Positions 42,101 through 54,100 of a stretch of DNA of 64,000 bases are shown in pieces. The notes beneath the pieces were generated by a model. It was not told the DNA's origin, ran no database searches, and saw only the letters and a program-made list of their open reading frames with translations. Numbering within the stretch: the first letter of the stretch is position 1; the number at the start of each line of letters is the position of its first letter. The translations under genes and the position numbers were made by a program. The DNA lies in the NCBI GenBank assembly GCA_918807975.1, contig OU964924.1, positions 25,031,695 through 25,095,694 on the forward strand, read 5' to 3'. This DNA comes from Aplidium turbinatum (taxonomy: Eukaryota > Chordata > Ascidiacea > Aplousobranchia > Polyclinidae).

Positions 42101-45100
42101 AATGTTCAGTTTTAACGTTTCGTGCCTTGGGATAATCTGGCTTGTTTCCTGTCCTGGTGTCAAGGCGGCTATCATGCCCATCCCGTGAAACGTTCCTTTC
42201 CCATCAATTGTGAGAATGTTATAATCTACATTGTCTGCTGCGAATAGCAAGTTGTTGTCCAACACATCAGTATCCTTACCAAGCATGTTTGGTGCAGAAC
42301 AATTTGCGGCATTCATTTCAAACCTCTGCATTTCGCCATACGAAGAGCAGAACCCCATCTGACACAAGCTATCCAAAAGAAACCGCGATCGATTTAGATG
42401 GTGCAGTTGCACTGAAAGGCTAATTTGCAAAGGGGCAATAACAGCTTGTGGTCGGACTGCCTGTATGATTGCATGACCAATAATAGCAACTTTTCGCTGT
42501 GTGCCTTTACCTACAAACAAGGCATTGAACACAACGTAGAGTGATTTTGGAATATAATCAAGAGCCGCCTGGATTTTAAGTGTCTCTGTAGTCGGGTACT
42601 GGTCGTTAACGGATGGCACATTTGTCTTGATGTCACTCTTTATGAGCCTGGCAGCTACTTCAAGTAATGCTCTCTTCTGTGACTCTTCATCACCTTCTTG
42701 GTTTGTGCTTGCGAAGTATGACCTGAGGATGCTTCCCGTTTTCTCTCTCAGCGTCACTATGTCCTCTAAACCTTTTCCTTCTGCAATAATTATGGAGTTT
42801 CCATACCGTTTCTTCAGGTGACTTTTTAGGTATTGATTGCCATAAGGGAGGGAACCGTCCTCAGATAAATACTCTTTCATTTCACATCTTAGATCAGAAA
42901 CAGTCAGCTGTTCTTCATCATTCATGGCTAGGTACGCACACATCTTTGTGAAGGCTTGCTCTTGATCCTCATTCTTTGGCCTTCCAGCTTTCCTAGGCTT
43001 TGAATCGCGATCAGTCTGAAACTGCAAGGGGACATCACGGCTACACCTGAAATGGCTGCTACATACTTTGTGATATACGCAGTCTGCAGCATGTAGATCA
43101 CCACAATAGTATTCAATTCTACCTTTGACTTTCAAAGACCACTCATCATGGCGGTTTTCACTGCAATCCAATATTGCCTTTGCGAAGATATCAGTTTTCA
43201 CATAACTATAGTCTTCACTTCCATCATGAACATTATTTCCGCAGAAAAGGCAATCAGTCTTGGTATTGAACAGACCCTCAGAGTCCCTAGTACCGGTTCT
43301 TCTTTTATAAGTGCTGGTGGAATAAATCTTTTCGACTTTAACAACGATAACTTTGCTTGCATTGTGATGCGACTATGCACGCTTTCATGTGATTATGATG
43401 TCACAAACACAAGAACAATAAAAACTTGAATACCACCATCTATCCAATACGCAAAATTATTTAGAAATATGCCGTACATTTCCTTGAAAATGACCCCTTT
43501 CTGGGGGTCCGATTTTGGTAGACTTTTAGTATGTTATTTAGTATGCCCATTGGTAACAGAATCCGTTGAAAAACCTTTTGTATCAATTTTTTTGGGGTTA
43601 GGTGCCTTTTTTCCGTATATTGAGTCGTCTATAAGAGATATAATTTGAAAACTAGTTAATTACTCACACCAAAGCCTAACTGAGTGATTTAACGTCAGGC
43701 CAATCAACATTAATAAAAACAAAGTTTAAAACATTTGAAGTAGGCTAAACCTCGTTTCCATTCAGTTCCATTGCTTCTCCTAACTGAGTGAGCATTGAGA
43801 AAGCTTGATTGATTGTGGTTTCGGAAAAGGACGATTGTCTATTGACTATGACAAGCAAAGTATTGACAGTTTGTTGTACTGCCATGTGGTCGGATACGTT
43901 TACGTTCCCTATAACCTGTCAGAAATAAAGTCATTTAGAAAAGTAAACAAATAAAATGTTTCATTTAGATTTTAACACATCATGATATAGAAAAAAAAAA
44001 AACTCGATTCATGTTGACAACTGAGATTAAGGTATTCACGGAAGTAGAACATTGCCAAACACCTACAAACATTGTGTGCGTGTGTTTGTGCGTGTACGCT
44101 TGTTCAAGCGTGTGTTGTGTAAGTGTGTGTGCATCTGTGTGCGTGTGTGTGTGCATATGTATGTGTGTGTGTGTGTCTGTATGTATACGTTTGTTTGTGT
44201 GTCTTCTGACAAGTGCTTAATGAGAGACTTCGTCTGTTATTTCTCTTATCTGATCCATCGCTTATTTTAAATTTTGAAAAGAATGAGGTAGTGGTGAGTC
44301 CCCATTGACTGTTCCATCAAAATGACAATCTATTAACATAATTTCAGCTTGGCAAAAGTAAACTGAAGCTTACCAGTTGAGAGAATGAGGTAAGGCCACA
44401 AGAAACGTTGGCGTAATTTGCAAGATCAAATTTGAAGTTGTCCGAGGTTACACGAGATCCATCTTGGGGTGGTACAAATATGCATTTGACCAAAGCAGTA
44501 TCTTTCACGTTGTCTGTTGTATTAAAGTGAAATTTTAGTTTGGAATGATAACGTGATGAAGCGATCACCTCTCTTTCCAATTTGCTTAAAAAAAGCCTAG
44601 TTTTCAGGATGACCCCCTTTCAAATAGAATTTACATTTAAATAAGGACCTTCTGATGATATCCACTTTTTAGGGTGAAACAGGCTGTAGAGGTTTAAGAA
44701 AGTAATAACTATTGCTCTGGTTGGCTTGTTTGCTTGGCATTGAGCATTTTTTGCAGTATTAATAGCATTTATTGTTTAATTGTGTAAATAGTAATACAGA
44801 TATGCATCACCTTAATAAGCTGTTATTATTATTTTATGTCTAAGAAAAAGATATACCGGTAACTTATTTATTACTCTTTCTATCAAACTTGGTATTTATT
44901 AGACATGCATAATTAAGTTTAGCTCAACTTTCACAAAGATGACATCAAGAAACACATCTGAGATGAAAAGATTACAGTAGATTAATTGCTTCTAACCTTG
45001 GTCACATTTTTCAGTGGACAGTGCAATGGAGTTGAATCTTGTGATTGGGAATGTGAAATTCTTGTAGGTCGTTTCTTGACAGATTTCTAAACATATCCAG

Positions 45101-48100
45101 TTTATAACTTTTACAAACCCAATAAATACAGTAAATTTGATAATCGAATGCAATAAAACTTTGTGGTAATGTCCTTTAAGTCAGCATGGACTGTATTTCA
45201 GCGGTTGATTGTGGCAAGCTGTGAATGAAAAAACAAACAGACATCTTAGCTGTAATATTTGATAGTTACTCCGCTTTATGCCAACAGCCAATAAAACATC
45301 TCTCACTGTTTTAAATAATTTTATTAGGCAATATGTTTATTATATGATGTCCTTCACCAGCGTGTGAGAATTTGAGTAGGTTCGTTTTGAAATCATAATG
45401 TGAAGTTGTTAATTTCGTTACGATAAAAATGTTTTACAAAAATTGCAACCTTTCACGCAGGTGTAGTTGATATTGGCATCATAGCATTTCTCAGTGGGAT
45501 CGCAAGGATTCGATTTGCATTCATCAATGTCTGAAAACATAAAAAAACAATTACAATGTCGCCATATGAGGTCAAAAGAAGGTTAATTGCCGCTTCCTTT
45601 TACTCCGCTAGTGACCAAATGTTATTTTCTGGCTCAGTGTGAAGAAAAAAGAAGATATTATGGTCGCAATCGATCAGTTATGGAAATATTTATCCTTGGA
45701 TAGAGAAAGCACTTTCTCAAGCTTGTCCTTTCTTTTTGATAACGGCTATACATTAATTGTTACCCAACCTGTCTTCTTTCTAACTTTTGACTCAAGTTCC
45801 ACTACTTCCACATGTGTTGAGTTAAGATGGTATATTGTCAAAAAGAGACGGGTTCAATTGTGATGTGGAATAGTCACTGCACGCACTCTTATTACGGCAC
45901 GTCCGTCCGATAGATTCACACATCATAAAAGAAAGTCGAACCACGTTTTCGTAAGTCGCGAAAACAGTAGTTAGTAAAATAGAGAAAGAATAACGAGAGA
46001 TTGTCGCTCAAGCGTGACAGTGCATCGCAATGATGACCTCACGATTGCGCCACAATCTATGTCACAATATGGAGACAGATAGCTAGGCCGTAATTTCATG
46101 AACAAAGCTTAATCTTGATAGCTTTGCATAGGTTACTCTTGCAGAGGCTGTGAACTACTGACTGAAAACCGATCACCGGGATTGACAGAGCCAGGCGTCG
46201 TGTTGGTGTTTAAGAATTATTGTTTCATCATTAGGTGCTTCTGAATAAAAGACTATTCTGGAAATGACATTTGAACCTAAAATTTTTTGCTTTTTTTGGT
46301 TTCTACATTTGAAACATCGGCGACATATATCCTATTGAGCTAACGTTATTTTCGATAACTTTTGAAATAACCTTATACTGTACCTTCGCCCAAGCCAGGG
46401 GCGCCGGAACGATTTTTGACTGGGGGGGCAAGATTACGAAAAAGGGCACTTTTGTTTACTAAAAGGCCAATTTTTTTTCAAGTTTTAAGAGAAGACATAG
46501 CGATAATGCTAATCTATCAGCTCACTATGTATTGAGTAATGATAGCCTACAAGTGTCCGGTATACAAAGAAGGGCATCATGCTATTTTATAATGATGTAA
46601 CCTACTGTCAAGCCTTAAAGCAGCCTGCGGCCATGGCCGCTAAGTAGTGCTTGAATGAACCGCAGGTGCTACCTCCTCAATCGGCCAAGTTTGGCCGCCG
46701 GTTTCTCCTGGCCAATTATTTAATTTCGCAATACAATGATCGTGGATTAACTGTCGAAAACATGCAGTATCAAAGAGTGACGCAAAGTTAGATCAGCGCG
46801 TCATAATCGCCACTGTTGCATTGTGTGGGGAATATTTGTTATTGATGGAATATCCATCTGCGATCGCCAGCGCTGTAAGTCTTGTTTGTAATTCCCGACG
46901 TTTATTTTAACAAAGTCTTAATCCGAATTGCTAATTTACATCGGCTGGCAATATTGTCGTTTTTATGTCGATTCGATGTTGTCGGACATTGAATCGTTGT
47001 TAAAAAGGAGAACAAAGTTAGTTGACATCAATGGGAAGACATTTTTTAATCATATTTTGCAAAAATTATGCTTCTTTTAGTAATGTCTTCTAGTAATGTA
47101 CATCATTGAAATAGCTAAAACCTCAATTGCTAAGGTAACAGGATCAGATGTCAGTAGATTTGTCAGAAAAAATATTTCGCACTTGCTAGTGCTTCGTCAG
47201 TTCTGATAAAGGGCAGTTAAAGCCTACAAGTAATGTTTTAATCATTGAAATACTTATTTTATTACCTTGCCGTCATCGTCAACACATGTCGAACGTTGTT
47301 TTTCGTTGCTAAAAAGAATTCTAGGGGAGTAGCAAACTTTTATAAAATCAGCCACATTGGAGACACTCGTGCGAGTGTCGTTTGAATAGTACTGGATTAC
47401 AATCCCGATAAAGCAGTTATTGCGTGGTGCAGCGATTCTATTGTAGGACGTCGCCCAGGCCCAGACTTCAACAACCTAAGTGATCATTTTAGCATTGTTG
47501 CAAGTTTAATTCTATTTACTTGTGCTATCGTTATTTTTATTTTGTATTTTGGCCTCCAAGCACGCAGATTTGGCCGCCGAGAAGGAGCTCCCGTTAGGCC
47601 ACGATGGCTGTCGAAAAAAAACGAGTTTTAAGGCCTTTAGGCTACTGTGTTGCAAAATTTTGTGCCGTAAATATTATTTTGAGGCAAAAATGAAAGATTA
47701 TAATTAGGCTAAAAGCGAATAGCAGAAATTGTTATATTGCAAAATGTGCAGTAGCTTACATGACTTTAAAAGGGCACCATTGCCCCCCCTGCCCCTCCAT
47801 CTGCAGAAAATTTGAGGGCAGGGGGGGCATTCGCCCCCCCTGCCCCCCCGCTTCCGGCGCCCCTGGCCCAAGCATGGCTCAACATTAATAAAAAATACTT
47901 ACGTTTAGAGTGCTAGGGACTATAGCATACCTGGATAACTTTTATGGTATGCAGAGCAACCTCTTTCTTCATGCCATACATTCAAAGGAATTTCATAATT
48001 ATTCTGCAATGAACATAAAGCTGTGATGTAAAAGGAAAAAAATAGGTATATTTAACAGCTAAAAAATTAAGACCTGTGGAAAGAATGACACAGCGCACAG

Positions 48101-51100
48101 CACAAGTTTTACAGACAGATTTTAAGCAATATATTACTGAAGTGAATGAATAGTTTAGTATCACAAAAAAAATCAAAAAGTGTTATTTAAAAACATGCTC
48201 TGACCAATAATATCGCATTCTTTTGACTAAAGAACTTGATTTTCTTGCAATTTATATGTAAACATGATTTCAAACGCATCTCTTCAATTAGGTTTTAATA
48301 GGCCTACATATTCATAATCTTGAAACAGTAAATTTCATATCATAGCATAGCGTAGGCTACATCAAACATCTACGTTGTTAGTAGGACTAACAATGTAAAA
48401 TTATAAGTAACACATTTGAAAGGAAAATAATCGGAATGATCAGACCACTATGTCACTTTAGGTCGATTTGGAGATGGATCCGACTTTGCAAGATTTTTGA
48501 AAAAATTAAAACAATAAACTGTTTTGTAAAGTAATGTACGCACCACAGCCAGAGCTATGGTGGCCACTTTGTTGCAACTGCACTGAGGTCTGTTGTCATC
48601 GGTTATGTTCAAGCAGCAACCGTCATCAATCCACTGATTAGTGTTCGAATCCCAGTGTACGCACTTTGTTTCCTCAACTTTAATCTGTTAAAGTTGTACG
48701 TTATTGTAAAAATCAAATGTAAGCTATTCATCTTTATAAACTGTTGCACACTGTACGTAGTTAAAATATAAAATTTAGAATTCAAGTAAAAGTTTAAAGT
48801 ACACCGTTTTATAAATGAAAATGCTTCATAAATCACCGTTGAAGTTATTAGATCCTTTCTAAGTCCAACTGCTGCATCCAAAGTTTCATTAATGTAAGTG
48901 ATTCGGAATGGAGAGACTAAACTTGAAAGACCAGAATTTCCAAAGCTTATTGATGAAATCTATGCAATATAAATAGAAGTAACATTTTACAATTTCACAT
49001 AGCCTCACAAATAACAAGATACAGTATAACAATTTCACATAACATATAACAACTTGTAGTCCGTCTCAATGACCCAGTTGGTAGAACTCATAACTTTGTG
49101 AACGAGAAGTGACAAGATCAACTAGCAATGATTTTCAATGTCAGGTTGTGCGATGGAGCAACGTAAACAACAGTATCTTCTTGTGAAAGGAATCTTTTAC
49201 AGACAACAACACTTCAACAACTTCACTGTGTTAATCTTGATGACCAGGCCTGTGTCACTACAGTTCAAGCTTCTACCAGTATGTAACATTGCCAGGATTA
49301 GGCTTTCAGTTTAGTTTAGTTAGTTTTTATTTCTGACCATCACAGCGAAAAACAATATATGCCAAACATAGCAGAGGTCTAGAAAAAGAAGCTTTGTCAA
49401 TTCAAAGATAAAGAACTTAACAATGTATTCAATCAATCACATAAAAATGTGCTAATACTGTATTATTAAAAGCCTTAATTTCTATGGTACAAAAATCGAA
49501 CAATGCTAATCGCTCCCATAAGTAAATTACACGCAATCTTCAATATTTTGGTCAAACTTACCTGAATTATTCTATAGTCTGACTGAAAAATGCTTTCATT
49601 TTTATAAATTGTCAATGCAGTTCGTAAACCACCAGAACTTTGTTCCACTTCTTGCACAACTTGTTGCGATAAAAGGTATTCAATGTATTGCGACACAACT
49701 CCGTCATTCCCAACAACAAATGGAGAAATGGTAAACGAATTTTGTGTATGTGATTTGTTGAAAGGTATTGTGGTCGCCTAAATGTTAAATAACACATGTA
49801 GCTTTAAGATTCACAGTCTGAAAACCGTCAAGAAAAGTGCCGAATGAGTTACAATTTCTTGAAACTTCTTAAAATCATCACGTGAGGCAAATTTATGTAA
49901 ATCCATTTTCTAGCAATGATTAGCCTATTTTAGGACAAACTCAAATGAGTTTTGAAATTCTTCAATAGGGCTGCATGATGCGTAGCCAAAAACGCTCGCA
50001 GTTTTTTCATTTGTGACATGATAAATGCCGTGTTATCTATCAGTTTTATTCGCGTATGTTTCACAAAGTAAGCTTTCTGCCAAAGTTAAGTCAACAAAAG
50101 AATACTAATTCGTTTAAGCTTCAGGAGTAGGCTAGTTACATGACCTAAAATATGTTATATGGCCTATGTTATATGATCTAAACAACTACCTAGCTGAATG
50201 CAAAAAATACAAACGTAATAATCTGACACGCGTCGAACAGATGTCGATCTTACCTGCACTACTACTTCGTTTGATTCAAAAGATACAGTATCACTTTCAT
50301 GCACCAATTGAGAAGAGAAAAGCTCCAAGATATTGAAAGCATGGTTCGACACATTTCCAAATGTCAGACTGTTTTCTGACGCTTCCAGTAGTTGGGAGAC
50401 AGTTGCCAGTACAGTTCCAAATGTGGTTGCCATGACCTGAGCAAACAAAACAACTTTGGGTTAAGATTGTATATAATTGTAAAAATATAAAAAGCCTTAA
50501 ATTCAATGTTTGTTGCTTGCACTGTATCTTCAGACTACACTTTTCCAGAGCATTAGGCTACTAGGTCTTAATCTTATTTTATTTGTGGGCGTGATTTTAC
50601 AGTTCTATGTAGGCTTTCGTTATTTAAAAAACTAAAAATAAACATTATAACATTGAGAAGCGTAACCAACTCTAAAGCAATTTTCTAGCTATAATAAAAA
50701 TATTGATAATTAACATTTGAGAAATATATGTCCAAACTAATTTATTTTAGCTTGGCCTTTATACCACTTTTTCAAATAGAATCTATACTTTTAAACCTTC
50801 AAGACTTTCACTCTTTCTTATTCTGTACTTTTGAGTAGGCCTAAGAGATATAATTTGAAAACTAGTTAATTACTCACACCAAAGCCTAACTGAGTGATTT
50901 AACGTCAGGCCAATCAACATTAATAAAAACAAAGTTTAAAACATTTGAAGTAGGCTAAACCTCGTTTCCATTCTGTTCCATTGCTTCTCCTAACTGAGTG
51001 AGCATTGAGAAAGCTTGATTGATTGTGATTTCGGAAAAGGACGATTGTCTATTGACTATGACAAGCAAAGTATTGACAGTTTGTTGTACTGCCATGTGGT

Positions 51101-54100
51101 CGGATACGTTTACGTTCCCTATAACCTGTCAGAAATAAAGTCATTTAGAAAAGTAGACAAATAAAATGTTTCACTTAGATTTTAACACATCATGATATAG
51201 AAAAAAAGAAAACTCGATTCATGTTGACAACTGAGATTAAGGTATTCACGGAAGTAGAACATTGCCAAACACCTACAAACATTGTGTGCGTGTGTTTGTG
51301 CGTGTACGCTTGTTCAAGCGTGTGTTGTGTATGTGTGTGTGCATCTGTGTGCGTGCGTGTGTGCGTATGTATGTGTGTGTGTGTGTCTGTATGTATACGT
51401 TTGTTTGTGTGTCTTCTGACAAGTGCTTACTGAGAGACTTCGTCTGTTATTTCTCTTATCTGATCCATCGCTTATTTTAAATTTTGAAAAAAATGAGGTA
51501 GTGGTGAGTCCCCATTGACTTTTCCATCAAAATGACAATCTATTAACATAATTTCAGCTTGGCAAAAGTAAACTGAAGCTTACCAGTTGAGAGAATGAGG
51601 TAAGGCCACAAGAAACGTTGGCGTAATTTGCAAGATCAAATTTGAAGTTGTCCGAGGTTACACGAGATCCATCTTGGGGTGGTACAAATATGCATTTGAC
51701 CAAAGCAGTATCTTTCACGTTGTCTGTTGTATTGAAGTAAGATTTTAGTTTGGAATGATAACGTGATGAAGCTATCACCTCTCTCTCCAATTTGCTTAAA
51801 AAAAGCTTGGTTTTCAGGATGACCCCCCTTTCAAATAAAATTTACATTTAAATAAGGACCTTCTGATGATATCCACTTTTTAGGGTGAAACAGGCTGTAG
51901 AGGTTTAAGAAAGTAATAACTATTGCTCTGCTTGGCTTGTTTGCTAGGCATTGAGCACGTTTTGCAGTATTATTAGCATTTATTTTTTAATTGTGTAAAT
52001 AGTAATACAGATTTACATCACCTTAATAAGCTGTTATTATTATTTTATGTCTTAGAAAAAGATATACCGGTAACTTGTTTATTACTCTTTCTATCAAACT
52101 TGGTATTTATTAGACATGCATAATTAAGTTTAGCTCAACTTTCACAAAGATGACATCAAGAAACACATCTGAGATGAAAAGATTACAGTAGATTAATTGC
52201 TTCTAACCTTGGTCACATTTTTCAGTGGACAGTGCAATGGAGTTGAGTCTTGTGATTGGGAATGTGAAATTTTTGTAGGTCGTTTCTTGACAGATTTCTA
52301 AACATATCCAGTTTATAACTTTTACAAACCCAATAAATACAGTAAATTTGATAATCGAATGCAATAAAACTTTGTGGTAATGTCCTTTAAGTCAGCATGG
52401 ACTATATTTCAGCGATTGATTGTGGCAAGCTGTGAATGAAAAAAAAATACTGACATCTTAGCTGTAATGTTTAATAGTTAGGCTACTCCACTTTATGCCA
52501 ACAGTCAGTAAAACATTCCTTACTGCTGTTAATGATTTTATTAGGTTATAATATGTTTATTATATGATGTCCTTAACCAGCGCGTGAGCATTTGAGTAGG
52601 TTCGTTTTGAAATCATAATGTGAAGTTGTTAATTTCGTTACGATAAAAATGTTTTACAAAAATTGCAACCTTTCACGCAGGTGTAGTTGATATTGGCATC
52701 ATAGCATTTCTCAGTGGGACCGCAAGGATTCGATTTGCATTCATCAATGTCTGAAAACATAAAAAAACAATTACAATGTCGCCATATGAGGTCAAAAGAA
52801 AGTTAATTGCCGCTTCCCTTGCTCTGCTAGTGACCAAATGTTATTTTTTTCTGGCTCAGTGTGAAGTAAAAATGAAGATATTATAGCCGCAATCGATCAG
52901 TTATGGAAATATTTATCCTTGGATAGAGAAAGCACTTTCTCAAGCTTTATCTTGTTAGTTTTGCATAGGCTACTCTTGCAGAGACTGTGAACTACTGACT
53001 GAAAACCGATCACCAGGATGACAGAGCCAGGCGTCGTGTTGGCGTTTAAGAATTATTGTTTCATCATTCGGTGCTTCTGAATAGAAGACTATTCTGGAAA
53101 TGACATTTGAACCTAAAATTTTTTGCTTTTTTTGGTTTCTGCATTTGAAACATCGGTGACATATGTCCTATTGAGCTAACGTTACTTTTTGACAACTTTT
53201 GCAATAACCTTATACTGTATCTTCGTCCAAGCATTGCTCAACATCAATAAAAGATGCTTACGTTTAGATGAAAGTGCTAGGGACTATATTATACCTGGAT
53301 AACTTTTATGGTATGCAGAGCAACCTCTTTCTTCATGCCATACATTCAAAGGAATTTCATAATTATTCTGCAACGAACATAAATCTGTGACGCCAAAGGC
53401 AAAAATTGTATATTTTACAGCTAAAAATTAAGACCAGTGGAAAGAATGGCACAGCACAAGTTTTACAGACAGATTTTAAACAATATCATTGAAGTGAATC
53501 AATAGAACAATATCACAAAAAAAAAAAATCTAAAAGTGTTATTCTATGACATGCTTTGACCAATAATATCGCATTCTTTTGACAAGGAACTTGATTTCAT
53601 TGCAATTTATCTGTAAACATAATTTTAAACGCATCTCTTCAATTAGGTTTTACTAGGCCTACATATTCATGATCTTGAAACAGTAAATTTCATATCATTG
53701 CATAGCGTAGGCTATATCAAAATGATTGTATTTTAGATTACGTTAGTGACATCAGACTCAGAGTTAAAAATGATAAAAATGTATTTAATGTGCAAAACAC
53801 TCTAAGTACACTTAAAGCACTCTAAGTACATACACACTTGAAGTACGGTATCTAAAAAAATATTCAAGATAAAACTTCACACAGCAAGCTTTATATTTTA
53901 ACAACAATGCATTGATAGATTACAGTACTTGCAAATGCATATTCCGGAGCTTACTTGTATCAAGGCAACGTCGGCTAAATGAGTACAGGAGCACACAGGC
54001 AGCCAGTCATCAGATACATTCAAACAACACCGGTAATCAGACCATTGCCCGCTTTCCAGATTACGGTAAACACACTTAATTTCCTTGACTTTCACCTATC

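Larger units (their letters stand above)
37665..48366 (-). repeat. Tandem segmental duplication, copy A (10.7 kb with insertions)
   Basis: Homologous along its length to 48382-53718. Contains E9 of module 2 and E1-E8 of module 3. Copy-specific material: a DNA transposon at 40147-43631, a hAT element at 46396-47865, and 386 bp between two AAGCTT repeats (45719 and 46105) that copy B lacks. Subtracting these gives about 5.35 kb, the size of copy B. Both boundaries fall in E8-E9 introns (phase 0), so the repeated unit is shifted by one exon relative to the EGF-to-linker module but keeps frame. Confidence 0.95.

Noticed and set aside
41837-43201. 454-residue open frame as a host gene in an intron
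   Set aside because: Bounded by 130-150 bp TIRs and TAA duplications, and absent from the duplicate copy; it is the transposon's protein.
44011-44270. Cys-rich frames over the GT tract
   Set aside because: Frames such as VCVCLCVYACS arise from the (GT)n microsatellite and are not coding.
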